Of a stretch of DNA of 64,000 bases, positions 8,250-17,223 are shown piece by piece; within the stretch, counting starts at the first letter, position 1; every line of letters starts with the position of its first letter. The notes under the pieces were generated by a model. The model saw only the letters and a program-made list of their open reading frames with translations. It had not been told where the DNA came from and did not search any database. The translations under genes were made by a program, and so were the position numbers. The stretch is from CBDCIS01 sp965217565 (GTDB taxonomy: Bacteria; Chloroflexota; Dehalococcoidia; Lucifugimonadales; CATOSD01), in assembly GCA_965217565.1 (NCBI GenBank), contig CBDCIS010000003.1:620001-684000 (forward strand), given 5' to 3'.

Positions 8250-10601
8250 CTAACTCCCCGCCCGGATCAGCCGCCACACCTTTTCCGACTTGGCCGGCAT
8301 GTCGATGTGCCGGACACCGAAGGGCGACAGCGCGTCCACCACGGCGTTGATGACGGCTGGCGACGCCGCGATCGTGCCCGTCTCGCCCGCGCCCTTTACC
8401 CCCAACGGGTTGGTTGGCGATGGCGTTACCGTGCGCGCCGTCTCGAAGGATGGCACGTTCTCCGCCTTGGGGATGGCGTAGTCCAGCATACTGCCGGTTA
8501 TCAGCTGCGCGTCGCTGTCATAGATCCCTTCCTCCAAGAGGGCCTGCCCTATGCCCTGCGTCACGCCGCCGTGAACCATGCCATCCACTATCATGGGGTT
8601 GATGACGTTGCCCACGTCGTCCACCGCAACGTAGCGCAGCACCTGCGTGTCGCCGGTGTCCGCATCGACCTCCACGACGCAGATATGCGTCCCAAAGGGC
8701 CAGGTGAAGTTCTGTGGGTCGAAGATGCTGGTGGCTTCCAGGCCGGGCTCCAGCCCCTCCGGCAGGCCGTCGTACCAGTAAGAGGCCAGGGCTATCTCCT
8801 GGAAGGTCTTGGCTTCAGCCGGCGCGCCCTGCACAAAGAGCTTGCCGTCCTCATACACCACGTCCTCGGGCGCGGCTTCCAGCAGGTGGGCCGCAATCTT
8901 CCTGGCCTTGTCCTTTATCTTCTCCGCGCTCATGTGAATGGCGGTTCCGCCGACCACCGCGCTGCGGCTTCCGAACGTCCCCGTGCCCTGCTGCACCTGG
9001 GCGGTGTCGCTTTCCACGACCTCGACGTCCTCCACCGGGATGCCCAGTTCGGCCGCGGCAAGCTGCGCGAAGGTGGTCTCGTGGCCCTGCCCGTGCCCCG
9101 ACGCGCCGCTATAGACCGTGACCTTGCCGGTGGGATGCACACGCACGAGCGCGCTCTCCCACACGCCGGCTCTTGCGCCGAGCGTGTAGGCCACTGCCGA
9201 CGGCGCCATGCCGCATATCTCGACGTATGTGGACAGCCCGACGCCGAGGTAACGGCCCTGCTTGCGCGCCTCTTCCTGCTCCTTGCGGAAGTCCTCGTAT
9301 CCGAGCATGTCCAGCGCCTTGTCCAGGGCGGCCTCGTAGTTGCCGCTGTCGTAGGTAACGCCGGTGGCCACGTCGTGGCCGTCGCTGAACGCGGGTATGA
9401 GGTTCTTGCGCCGCACCTCGACCGGGTCCATGCCAATCTCGGCCGCGAACAGGTCCAGCATACGCTCGACGACGTAGGTGGCTTCGGGCCGTCCCGCGCC
9501 CCTGTATGCGTCAACCGGCGTGGTGTGCGTGAATACGCCTATAACTTTGCAGCGAATGTTGGGAATCTGGTAAGGGCCGACAAGCATCAGCCCGAACAGG
9601 TACGTTGGGATGGCCGGCGCGAAAGTGGAAAGGTACGCGCCCATGTTGGCGTAAACCGTCCCTTGCAGGCCCGTTATCGTGCCGTCGCGGTTGCCGACAA
9701 TCTCCCAGTCGCCGATGTGGTCCCGCCCATGAGTGGTGGCGAGATAGTTCTCCTGCCGTCCCTCGATCCACTTGATGGGCTTAGCGAGGTCTCTGGCTAT
9801 CACAAAAGCAATGACCTCTTCAGCGTAGAGGTAGAGCTTGCTGCCGAAGCCCCCGCCCACGTCCGGAGATATGACCCTTATCTGGTGCTCCGGGTGTCCC
9901 GTGACCAGCGCCAGGAGCAGCCGCACGAGGTGGGGAATCTGGGACGACGTCCACAGCGTGACGTGATTCGTGCCCGGATTGTAGTCGGCGAGCACGGCGC
10001 GGCCCTCCATAGAGTTGGGAATGAGTCGCTGGTTGACGATGCGCTGGGAGACCCTGACCTCGCCCTCGTTGGCGGCCTGGTCAACGTCGCCTCCGCCCAC
10101 TTCCCACTCGAAGCCGATGTTGTTGGTTACCTCGTCGTGGACCAGTGGAGCGCCGTCCTTAGTTGCCTCCTCCGCATTGGCGACGGCGTCGAGCGGTTCG
10201 TAGTCCACGTCAACCAGCGCGGCCGCGTCGGCGGCAGTCGTCGGGTCCGTGGCCACCACGGCGGCGACGGCGTCACCAACGCATCGCACCTTGCCAACGG
10301 CCAGCGGCGGGTGCGGCACCTCCTTGGTGTCCGGCACGATCCAGCCGCAAATGAGGGAGCCGAGTTGCTCCGCCAGGTCTTCGCCGGTATAGACCGCTAC
10401 GACGCCGTCCACGGCCCTGGCCGCCGAGGTGTCGATGCTGTTGATGTTGGCGTGGGCGTAAGGGCTGCGCACCAGTTCCAGGTGAAGCATACCCACCAGC
10501 TTGATGTCATCGACGTAGGTGCCCTGCCCCGCGATGAGGCGAGGGTCTTCGCGCCTCTTGATACTCGCTCCGAAAAGGGATGATGAGGTGGATGTAGTCA
10601 T
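8250..10601 (-). CDS. Xanthine dehydrogenase/CoxL-type molybdopterin-binding large subunit
   Basis: A 783-residue large subunit of a molybdenum hydroxylase (xanthine dehydrogenase / aldehyde oxidase / form II CoxL family), which hydroxylates aldehydes or heterocycles with water-derived oxygen. It begins 'FGASIKRREDPRLIAGQGTYVDDI', has Moco-binding segments such as 'GGGFGSK', the active-site loop 'AYRGAGRPEA' (about residues 364-373; AYRGAGR is typical of form II/aldehyde-oxidase types, not true CO dehydrogenase with its Cys), and the catalytic Glu of 'KGAGETG' (about residue 740). The FAD (CoxM) and 2Fe-2S (CoxS) partner genes are absent on both sides, so it must share subunits made elsewhere. 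It is the first gene of the minus-strand run 10.6-4.6 kb. Confidence 0.92.
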   Translation of the reverse strand: MTTSTSSSLFGASIKRREDPRLIAGQGTYVDDIKLVGMLHLELVRSPYAHANINSIDTSAARAVDGVVAVYTGEDLAEQLGSLICGWIVPDTKEVPHPPLAVGKVRCVGDAVAAVVATDPTTAADAAALVDVDYEPLDAVANAEEATKDGAPLVHDEVTNNIGFEWEVGGGDVDQAANEGEVRVSQRIVNQRLIPNSMEGRAVLADYNPGTNHVTLWTSSQIPHLVRLLLALVTGHPEHQIRVISPDVGGGFGSKLYLYAEEVIAFVIARDLAKPIKWIEGRQENYLATTHGRDHIGDWEIVGNRDGTITGLQGTVYANMGAYLSTFAPAIPTYLFGLMLVGPYQIPNIRCKVIGVFTHTTPVDAYRGAGRPEATYVVERMLDLFAAEIGMDPVEVRRKNLIPAFSDGHDVATGVTYDSGNYEAALDKALDMLGYEDFRKEQEEARKQGRYLGVGLSTYVEICGMAPSAVAYTLGARAGVWESALVRVHPTGKVTVYSGASGHGQGHETTFAQLAAAELGIPVEDVEVVESDTAQVQQGTGTFGSRSAVVGGTAIHMSAEKIKDKARKIAAHLLEAAPEDVVYEDGKLFVQGAPAEAKTFQEIALASYWYDGLPEGLEPGLEATSIFDPQNFTWPFGTHICVVEVDADTGDTQVLRYVAVDDVGNVINPMIVDGMVHGGVTQGIGQALLEEGIYDSDAQLITGSMLDYAIPKAENVPSFETARTVTPSPTNPLGVKGAGETGTIAASPAVINAVVDALSPFGVRHIDMPAKSEKVWRLIRAGS

Positions 10602-10853
10602 AGCGTCCTCCTTGCCGAACTTATGCAGTCATTCAAGATATGAACACAGGGGCCAATCTACGGTGGTAGGCAGCCCGCCTGCCTGCGCCCGCCGCAGAAG
10701 AATAATACGCCCACATTATGGGTGTTGACACTGTATCGCAACGCGCCAATCAAGGCAAGCCAGTTGCCAGTTATGAGAGAAGCGCAAAACTCAATTTGCC
10801 TGCCTCTATCTCTCCAGCGCCTGACTCCATGTCTCCCGTGCCTGACCCCGTCT

Positions 10854-10871
10854 CTCCCGCGAAAGCGGGAG
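10854..10871. repeat. REP-like palindrome, second copy
   Basis: CTCCCGC and GCGGGAG arms around a GAAA loop, the same design as the palindrome at 2796-2815. It follows a degenerate direct repeat of 'CCTGACTCC / CCTGACCCC'. Confidence 0.6.
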
Positions 10872-11077
10872 TCCACTATGCCGAGGTGTGGCTCATCGCT
10901 CGGCAATCCACAGCGCGGGGCATGGACGGGGGTTAGGGGGTGGGTGGCCGTCGCAGTGTAAGCAAGCGTAGAGCGCCGCAGCCACAACATTCCCCCGCCC
11001 TTGACGCTGACAAGGATAGGTATTTGGCGGTTCATAGCTACAAGTCATAGCTATGATATCGCAATTCAGGTCAACGT

Positions 11078-11196
11078 ATGTCATTCCGAGTGAGCGTAGC
11101 GAACCGAGGAATCCCAAGTTCTTGTAGTGCAGATGGCTCTGGATTGCCGAGCGGCTAGCCACTTCGTGGGTTCCTCGGCTACGCTCAGAATGACAT
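11078..11196. repeat. MITE-like palindromic element (about 119 bp)
   Basis: The ends form an imperfect inverted repeat: 'ATGTCATTCCGAGTGAGCG' at the left, and at the right the complement of 'ATGTCATTCTGAGCGTAGC', continuing through CGAGGAA on both arms (about 35 bp). Such 'GTCATTC.GAG' palindromes are dispersed in many genomes, including Chloroflexota and Bacteroidota. There is no coding capacity, and no clear target duplication is visible. Confidence 0.65.
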
Positions 11197-11350
11197 GGGC
11201 TAAGCGTACTTGCAATTCGCATTTTACCTACCCCTGTCAGCTCCTTTGACGGGAGGGGGTTAGGGGGTGGGTGACGGCGGTGTGGATGAGGACGTCTGCC
11301 TTTGACTTTGCAAAGGCCCTGTGAACAACCTTCTGACGTCATGAGCCTCC

Positions 11351-11379
11351 TTGACGTAGACGAACGCCCGTGCTATCAT
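11351..11379 (+). promoter_or_regulatory. Sigma70-type promoter with operator-like dyad, twin of 4209-4237
   Basis: TTGACG (11351-11356), a 17-bp spacer and TATCAT (11374-11379). The spacer holds GAACGCCCGTGC at 11362-11373, the same operator-like core as in the 4.2-kb promoter, at the same phase. No recognisable gene follows directly; the adaptor gene starts 330 bp downstream. Confidence 0.55.
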
Positions 11380-11509
11380 CTCTTTACCAAGTCCGACGGT
11401 AATCCGGCGCAACTCCATGCCACGCAGCCATAAAAACAGGTTACACCTCCCTGCCAACGCCAAACATTCAAAAACAGCCCCTAGCCCAGAGAATCCTGAA
11501 GGTGACAAG

Positions 11510-11585
11510 GTGTGACAAATCCTCTGAGGCCCCAGCTACGAAATGTCCCAGAATGTCGCAGTTTGAAAAACACTTTAGGGCTGGC
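11510..11585. repeat. Degenerate relic of the 54-57 kb repeat family
   Basis: Contains 'CCAGCTACGAAATG', like the 'CAGCTACGAAATC' of the repeats at 56.7 and 57.1 kb, and on the other strand 'CCAGCCCTAAAGTGTT', like the CCAGCCCTTTA..AAGTGTTCACT hairpin at 55.03 kb. Similarity is partial. It may be the footprint of a former insertion related to the accessory element. Confidence 0.35.
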
Positions 11586-11710
11586 AGGCCGCCGCCCCAA
11601 TCCTCCCAGGCACACAAAGGTCACTCGCCACTCGCTAATAGTCCGGGCCGCGGCCAATGTGGTACGATTGAGAGGAGGGTGCGGCGAATTCGGGTTGTTC
11701 GGGAAGGTAT

Positions 11711-13972
11711 ATGAAGAGGCTGCGAAGCGCGCTAAGATGGCTCATTCGCTGGCGAATAGCCATTCCTGCCGCCCTGGTATTGATTATCGTCTATGGCGTG
11801 TACACGCTTTTGGGTGATTCCGACCAGGCGGGACTGGAAGAAAACCAGCGCGTCGTACCGGTGCGTATGGACACTCTCGTCAGAGAAGTAACCATCGACG
11901 GCAGTATCGTATTCTCCAGCAAGGAGATTCTCACCTTTGCGTCCCAGGGCTTTGTCGAGGAGATTCTCGTCAGCGAGGGCGAGGAGGTGAAGGCTGGGCA
12001 GCCTCTCGCAAGGCTTGACCCCGAAAGTATCGCCAGGCTTCAACAGGCGGTTGCCCAGGCAAGGCTGGACCTGCTGGACCAGCAGGACGCCGTCGCAAAC
12101 GCTCTAAACCCCACGCTGCTGCTTGCCGAAGCCGAGAAAGCGGTGTCGGACGCGAAGTTAGCCGTCCGGGACGCCCAGGGCGAACTCGATTCCCTGCTCT
12201 CCCCGGACGCCCACGACGTGGCCCGCGCTGAGAAGGCGGTATCCGACGCAAAGTCGGCCCTTCAGGACGCCTGGGCTGAATTCGACGCGCTGCTCGACCC
12301 GCCGGCCCACGCGGTCGCCGAGGCCGAAAAGGCCGTGACCGACGCCAGGGCGGCCCTCCAGGACGCGCAGGACGCGCTCGCCAGCGGATTCGCCGGTGTG
12401 CAGGCCGACGTAAACGCCGCCATGAGAGACCTGGACGCCGCGCGCCGTAACCTGCAGGATGCCCGAAACACCGACGGCCACGCGGAGCAAAGGAAGACTC
12501 TCGACGAGAAGAGCAGGGCCTACGCCGCCGCCGTCAGTAAGTGGACCGGCGTGGACTTAACGCCGGATGAGCTGACTCTCACTCCTGACGCCCTGTTCGA
12601 CGAATGGGGGTTCGAGCCGGGCGTGGTCTATGGCAAGGGCTACGAGCTGTTTCCCGATGGAAGGCTGAGAGACAATCCCGCTACACGCTGGAGCGAGCTG
12701 ACGGTTTACGCATGGACTGTCCAGCACCCCAGCGGGGATTTCATAAGGGTTACCTGCGAGGAGTCGGGTGGGGCACAGGCCGGCGCCTCCGGCAGAGGCA
12801 GAGAAGAGCTATGCATCCGGGGCGACATCGATGACTCATGGGCAGCCCTCGACGTCGCCCGGCGCGAACTGGAAGGGCTGCTGGTACAGCAGGAAGGGGC
12901 CATCGCCCGGGCGGAGGCGGGCGTCATACGCTCTGAGAAGGCGTTGGCGGAGGCGCGGAAAATCCTGGCGGGACTGGAGGGCGGTCCCCGCGCGGAGTTG
13001 CCGCGAAAGCGGCTCGCCCTTGCCAAGTCGAACCTGGAAAGGGCGATTGTGAACCTGGCGAAGCTGACCGCGCCCGACCCGGTTGACGTGGAGGGTAAAC
13101 GCGGCCAGGCGCTCTTTGCCCAATCCAACCTGTCAAAGGCGGAGGCGGACCTGGCGAAGCTGACCGCGCCCGATCCCGTCGAGGTGGAGAACAAGCGCAG
13201 CCAGGCGGCCCTGGCCCGGGCGAACCTGGCGGCGGCGGAGAAGGCGGCGGCGGAGCTGACCGCCCGGCGCGACCTGGAGGTAACCCTGAAGCGCGCCGTG
13301 GTGGTGTCGGCCCAGGCAAAGGTAGATGGCGCGGTGTCCAGGCTCGATGACTCGACGCTGGAAGCGCCCTCGGACGGCTATGTTTCGCGCATACTGGTGG
13401 AGGAGCGCGAGGAGGTTGACGCCGCCAAGACCATCCTGGAGGTCATTGACTTTGGAGTCGTCGAGGTGCGGGGCAAGGTGGATGAGATAGACGTTCTCTC
13501 GCTGGAGCGCGGCGCGTCTGCGGTGATAACGCTGGACGCCCTGCCCGACCAGACCCTGGAAGGCGTGATCGCCAACATAAGCTCCGACGCCTCCAACGAG
13601 CGGGGAGTTGTAACCTTCGATGTTGACGTAAAGGTAACCATACCCGACGGGGTGCGGCTCCAGGAGGGCCTGAGCGCGGCGGCAAAGGTGGCCCTGGGGC
13701 AGGAACAGGGCCTGCTCATTCCAAACCAGGCCATACGCGGCGACTACAACAACCCCACCGTGTTCGTGGTCAACGGTGACGACGTCGAGGAGCGCGCCGT
13801 TACCATAGGGAGTAGCGACGGCTTCTGGTCGGTGGCGCTCAGCGGGCTTTCGGAGAACGAGCAGATTGTGTTCGAGGTTTCGCCTCCAGACGCTAGAGAG
13901 TTTCGCGGCTCCGTGACCGTCAGAGACGAGGAGTATGAGGAAGCGGAGCCAGTAGTAGTCGAGGATCCCTAG
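11711..13972 (+). CDS. MacA/HlyD-like membrane-fusion adaptor with long coiled coil
   Basis: A 753-residue periplasmic/extracytoplasmic adaptor that would link a MacB-type ABC permease to export. Residues about 17-38 are an N-terminal membrane anchor. Residues 50-115 form the first half of the lipoyl/barrel-sandwich motif ('IVFSSKEILTFASQGFVEEILVSEG', 'VKAGQPLARLD'). Then comes a long coiled coil with three near-repeats of 'AEKAV.DA...L.DA...LD.LL', a non-helical insert at about 278-368 containing two Cys, returning helices ('LAKLTAPDPV..E.KR' twice), the second lipoyl half ('APSDGYVSRILV') and a beta-barrel end. Typical MacA is about 370 aa, so this is double length. Start ATG follows GGGAAGG. 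The permease gene follows after 24 bp; no ATPase gene lies in this set. Confidence 0.85.
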   Translation: MKRLRSALRWLIRWRIAIPAALVLIIVYGVYTLLGDSDQAGLEENQRVVPVRMDTLVREVTIDGSIVFSSKEILTFASQGFVEEILVSEGEEVKAGQPLARLDPESIARLQQAVAQARLDLLDQQDAVANALNPTLLLAEAEKAVSDAKLAVRDAQGELDSLLSPDAHDVARAEKAVSDAKSALQDAWAEFDALLDPPAHAVAEAEKAVTDARAALQDAQDALASGFAGVQADVNAAMRDLDAARRNLQDARNTDGHAEQRKTLDEKSRAYAAAVSKWTGVDLTPDELTLTPDALFDEWGFEPGVVYGKGYELFPDGRLRDNPATRWSELTVYAWTVQHPSGDFIRVTCEESGGAQAGASGRGREELCIRGDIDDSWAALDVARRELEGLLVQQEGAIARAEAGVIRSEKALAEARKILAGLEGGPRAELPRKRLALAKSNLERAIVNLAKLTAPDPVDVEGKRGQALFAQSNLSKAEADLAKLTAPDPVEVENKRSQAALARANLAAAEKAAAELTARRDLEVTLKRAVVVSAQAKVDGAVSRLDDSTLEAPSDGYVSRILVEEREEVDAAKTILEVIDFGVVEVRGKVDEIDVLSLERGASAVITLDALPDQTLEGVIANISSDASNERGVVTFDVDVKVTIPDGVRLQEGLSAAAKVALGQEQGLLIPNQAIRGDYNNPTVFVVNGDDVEERAVTIGSSDGFWSVALSGLSENEQIVFEVSPPDAREFRGSVTVRDEEYEEAEPVVVEDP

Positions 13973-13996
13973 AGCACTCCCAAAAGCGAGTCAGCC

Positions 13997-15247
13997 TTGA
14001 GTCCCATAGATGTCCTGAGAACAGCCCTGGGTTCCCTGAGAAGCAACAAGCTCAGGTCCGTTCTGACGCTGCTGGGCATCATCATCGGCATAACCGCAGT
14101 AGTCGTCCTCATGACCTTAGGTAGAGGCATACAGCGCGGCATTACGGCGCAAATCCTGTCCCAGGGGGCCAACCTGCTATTCGTGTCGGCCAGCTTCAGG
14201 GGGGAACGCGCGCTTCCCTTGACACTCCAGGACGCCTACGCGCTGACCGATCCTGTGCTCGCGCCTTCAGTGAAGGCCAGCTTGCCCTATGTTACCCATA
14301 GCGCAGAGATTGTGGCAGGCAGAATGCACTTCTCCACTCAGCTGGCAGGGGTTACGCCGCAGTACGCGCAGGTGCGTAAGGTAAAGTTGGAACAAGGGGA
14401 ATTCATCTCCCCCGCCCACATGAGAAACAACGCTCCGGTCGCGGTTATCGACACCCGCACAGCGGAAATATTGTTCACAACGCGAAACCCCGTAGGCCAA
14501 CCCATAAGAATCAACGGCAGGCGCTTCACTGTAGTTGGAGTAACGGAAGATTCGAGCGATAGCTATTTTGGCGGGGTCAATGGCTCGTTATTCGTACCCA
14601 TCACGACAGTGTTGAATCGCCTGTCCACGGCGCAACGCGGCCGGAACCGCGACGCAATCGACACCATTTACGCGCAGTCCCTGAGCCAGGATACGGTGGA
14701 TGAGGCCAAAACGGAAATTGGCCTCATCCTGCGCCTGCGCCACCGCGTCACGGGCGACGACGACTTTCGGATAGAGACCCAGCAGGAACTCATCGATTCG
14801 CTCAACCAGGTTATCGCGGCGCTGGTGCTGTTCCTGGGCACCGTAGCCGGAATCTCCCTGCTGGTTGGCGGCATCGGCGTTATGAACATCATGCTGGTAT
14901 CGGTGACGGAGAGGACACGCGAAATCGGGATTCGCAAGGCTATGGGAGCCAAACGGCGGGACGTGCTGTTTCAGTTCATCGCGGAGGCCGCACTGCTCAC
15001 GGTTGGCGGCGGAGCCATAGGCTGGCTGATAAGCTTTGCGCTGACTCCGCTGCTCAACATAGTGGTCAGACTTGCGGTAACCGGTCCGGATGGCGCTGGC
15101 GGCCCACCGCCCCCAAGCGTGGGATTCGAGCCCGGGATTGCCGCAGTCGCGCTGCTGGTTTCGGCGGCGATTGGAATATGCTCCGGCATCTACCCGGCGA
15201 TGCGCGCCGCCCGTATGCAGCCGATAGACGCTCTGCGCTACGAGTAA
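13997..15247 (+). CDS. MacB-like ABC transporter permease (FtsX-type)
   Basis: A 416-residue membrane protein of the MacB/FtsX family, the permease part only. The first transmembrane helix is at about residues 21-42 ('LTLLGIIIGITAVVVLMTLG'), followed by a large extracytoplasmic MacB periplasmic core domain (about 45-270), then three helices with the conserved 'LLVGGIGVMNIMLVSVTERTREIGIRKA.GA' stretch (about 290-325) and the C-terminal 'GIYPA.RAA...PI.ALR.E'. The start is TTG at 13997; no strong ribosome-binding site is seen. It is co-oriented with the adaptor just upstream. As no ATP-binding gene accompanies it, the ATPase at 19561 may serve both sets. Its last 10 bp overlap a broken minus-strand HEPN gene. 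Confidence 0.9.
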   Translation: MSPIDVLRTALGSLRSNKLRSVLTLLGIIIGITAVVVLMTLGRGIQRGITAQILSQGANLLFVSASFRGERALPLTLQDAYALTDPVLAPSVKASLPYVTHSAEIVAGRMHFSTQLAGVTPQYAQVRKVKLEQGEFISPAHMRNNAPVAVIDTRTAEILFTTRNPVGQPIRINGRRFTVVGVTEDSSDSYFGGVNGSLFVPITTVLNRLSTAQRGRNRDAIDTIYAQSLSQDTVDEAKTEIGLILRLRHRVTGDDDFRIETQQELIDSLNQVIAALVLFLGTVAGISLLVGGIGVMNIMLVSVTERTREIGIRKAMGAKRRDVLFQFIAEAALLTVGGGAIGWLISFALTPLLNIVVRLAVTGPDGAGGPPPPSVGFEPGIAAVALLVSAAIGICSGIYPAMRAARMQPIDALRYE

Positions 15248-15651
15248 GGGGCGCACGAAACCGCTTTCTGCCCGATACGCGGCAGGGCGCGCAGGCGATT
15301 CCTCAGCGGGATGAAGTAGTTGGCGCGAATGTCTAGAACGTCCGACTCAGTGAACGTGGTTACATCGTACCTTGTCTCAAGGCTGATCAGGTCTAGCGTA
15401 GTATAGAGAACTTCGAGAGGGCGCAGTTGATGAACCGTCGCGACCCATCCTCTACGTTGGAAGTGTGACTCGGGGTTAACTCCAAGACCGAGATCAAGGT
15501 AAGCATCTATCTAGTGCAGGATCGAGTAAAATAGCCCAGTCACTACCCAGTCATGGTAATGCTCCTGAGATGACGCTAATACTTGGGTTAGCGCGTCACA
15601 GAATCGCTCATTTCTCTCCGCCTTGGCGATGTGTTCCGCTTCACTTGGCAT
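15238..15651 (-). pseudogene. HEPN-domain protein gene broken by an internal stop
   Basis: Reading from ATG at 15651, the frame gives 46 codons, a TAG at 15513-15511, then 90 further in-frame sense codons to a TAG at 15240-15238. Before the stop it reads 'HYHDWVVTGLFYSILH' and after it 'IDAYLDLGLGVNP', which join into the usual HEPN helix 'DW.V..LFY..LH..DAYL', followed by 'RNRLRALPRIG'. HEPN proteins are helical, often RNase toxins or partners of nucleotidyltransferases. The start overlaps the end of the 124-aa gene upstream, as in a two-gene module. The single nonsense codon probably kills it, unless the stop is read through. Confidence 0.7.
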
Positions 15652-16015
15652 CTGCTTTCTTCCAAAGCAGCGGGCTGCCGCCGAGCGGGTTCTCGTAATT
15701 CACGCTTTCGATGTTGACTATCCTGAAACCCAGTGTGAACTCTTCCATTCTCCGCAATACATCGCCCTCAATCTTGATTATCGGGGACATAAGCTCGTAC
15801 TTGCCGCGCGGCATGGTGATTATCGTCCGCACCTCGTGGTTCGCGCCTTGTCGGACACACCTGATTTCATCGACGTATTCGATCTTCTGGACACGCTCGA
15901 CGAACATCTCTATCGCCTCATCGACTCTGATCGGGTTCTCCGGCCTCGGAATCAAGCGATAGATGTCATGCTCCGATTCGTCGTGCGTGTGCAGTTTCGC
16001 GCGTTCAGTTCGCAT
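15641..16015 (-). CDS. Hypothetical protein, partner of the broken HEPN gene
   Basis: A 124-residue soluble protein that I do not recognise with confidence. It has an N-terminal polar stretch (HTHDESEHD), then alternating beta/alpha segments ('DEAIEMFVERVQKIEYVDEIRCVRQG', 'VRTIITMPRGKYELMSPIIKIEGDVLRRM', 'FRIVNIESV') reminiscent of the fold seen in minimal nucleotidyltransferase or DUF-type partners of HEPN proteins, but with no GSxxxxD catalytic motif. The stop overlaps the start of the HEPN gene by 11 bp, so they were probably translationally coupled. An antitoxin or regulator role for the HEPN partner is inference only. Confidence 0.5.
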   Translation of the reverse strand: MRTERAKLHTHDESEHDIYRLIPRPENPIRVDEAIEMFVERVQKIEYVDEIRCVRQGANHEVRTIITMPRGKYELMSPIIKIEGDVLRRMEEFTLGFRIVNIESVNYENPLGGSPLLWKKADAK

Positions 16016-16128
16016 TGGCGTTAGCCTCCCTGATGCTCATTCCATGCCGTTGGCCGCGAGGTTGAGGCAACGTATCGTTCGTAGTCAAGCTCCTCACACC
16101 TCCGCGCGTAAGACGCGGAGAGCGAGCG

Positions 16129-17223
16129 TTAAGCCATCCTCAGCCCCGCGATCGAGAGTTCGCCGGTGATGTCTCCGAACCACTCGACCACCTCCTTGTG
16201 CAAAGGAATGCCGTTGGCCCGCCTGTCCCGCTCCTCTTCGTATTCCGACAGCCCCGGATACAGCACGCGGTCGTGGCCGGCGGCGGGCTTCGTCTCTCGC
16301 AGCGTACGCAACATCCGGTCCATGTTCTCCTTGAACCGCTCCACGTCGGTGAAGGCGGCGATGTTGTAGGCCGCGAAGTAGTGCTTCGACCCGCCGGTCG
16401 AGGGATCGACCATGGTGGGAGCCACCCCAGACAGCATCGTGGCGAGCACCTCCGGCATCAGGCCGAAGCCGTAGCCCTTGTGCGAACCCTGCTCGCGCGT
16501 TCCGCCCAGGGGCAGGTGGTAGTAGTCGCCTCGCTCTCGGACGGGCGTCTCTTCCATGATGGGCGCGCCGTCGATGTCCGAAATCCAGCCCGGAAGCAGG
16601 TTCGCCCCGACCCTCAGCGCGAGCCGTTGCTTGTTGCCCGCGATAGCGGAGGTGGCCGCGTCGAAAAGGAACGGAGGCTCCTCCCCCGCTGGGGCTGCGA
16701 TGGCTATCGGGTTCGTGCCCAGACGAGGCTCCGCCGCGAACGTCGGTACGACCATCATGCCGCCCGCCGTCATGCACATGCCGACCATGTCCTGCTGCGC
16801 AGCCAGCATCGCGTGGTGGCCGATGCCGCCCGAATGGCCCGCGTTGTGCATCGAGACCACGCCCATGCCCACGACGCGCGCCTTCTCGATAGCCATGCGC
16901 ATGGCCCTGGGCCCCAGTATGACGGCCAGTCCCTTGTCAGCGTCTATGGTCGCGGTGGCCGGCGATTCTCGGAGTATCCGCCAGTCCGGTCTGGCATTGA
17001 GGCTCCCCTCGTTGTACTGCTGCAAGTAGGAGCGCAGCATGTTGGAGACGCCGTGAGTCTCCACACCGCGCAGGTCGGACATGACCAGCGTGTTCGCGCC
17101 CTCCGCGGCGTCCTCAGAGGTCACACCCATCTTCTCGAAGATGGCCGCAACCGTATCCCGCAGCGAACCCTCCGTAACCCGAACCTGGTCTTCCATTGGC
17201 GGCTTGAATCGTTCCAGCATCAC
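16129..17223 (-). CDS. Ldh family NAD(P)-dependent oxidoreductase (malate/L-lactate/ureidoglycolate dehydrogenase type)
   Basis: A 364-residue cytoplasmic dehydrogenase of the non-Rossmann Ldh2/MDH2 family, which interconverts 2-hydroxyacids and 2-oxoacids (malate, sulfolactate, ureidoglycolate and others). Visible are 'DLRGVETHGVSNML' with the conserved catalytic His, 'GLAVILGPRAMRMAIEKA', the NAD-contacting 'MHNAGHSGGIGHHAM', 'LGTNPIAIAAPAG' and 'HKGYGFGLMPEVLA'. Length is typical (330-360). Start ATG ATG at 17223; it is divergent from the adaptor gene at 17459. The substrate cannot be told from sequence. In Chloroflexota such genes are often in many paralogous copies. It fits the 2-hydroxy/2-oxoacid theme of the window. 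Confidence 0.9.
   Translation of the reverse strand: MMLERFKPPMEDQVRVTEGSLRDTVAAIFEKMGVTSEDAAEGANTLVMSDLRGVETHGVSNMLRSYLQQYNEGSLNARPDWRILRESPATATIDADKGLAVILGPRAMRMAIEKARVVGMGVVSMHNAGHSGGIGHHAMLAAQQDMVGMCMTAGGMMVVPTFAAEPRLGTNPIAIAAPAGEEPPFLFDAATSAIAGNKQRLALRVGANLLPGWISDIDGAPIMEETPVRERGDYYHLPLGGTREQGSHKGYGFGLMPEVLATMLSGVAPTMVDPSTGGSKHYFAAYNIAAFTDVERFKENMDRMLRTLRETKPAAGHDRVLYPGLSEYEEERDRRANGIPLHKEVVEWFGDITGELSIAGLRMA

Larger units (their letters stand above)
10602..11350. other. Gene-free stretch with short repeats
   Basis: No convincing gene on either strand. It holds a REP-like palindrome (10854-10871), two copies of a G-rich motif 'GGGTTAGGGGGTGGGTG' (around 10929 and 11255), and the MITE-like element listed separately. 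Probably the divergent promoter side of the molybdoenzyme gene at its left end. Confidence 0.5.

Noticed and set aside
8307..10583. Plus-strand 758-codon frame opposite the molybdoenzyme gene
   Set aside because: Composition is Arg/His/Val/Gly-rich with no family pattern; the minus strand encodes a clearly conserved protein. It is a G+C-driven shadow. The same holds for large frames opposite comEC, the cyclase, the oxidoreductase and the YcaQ gene.
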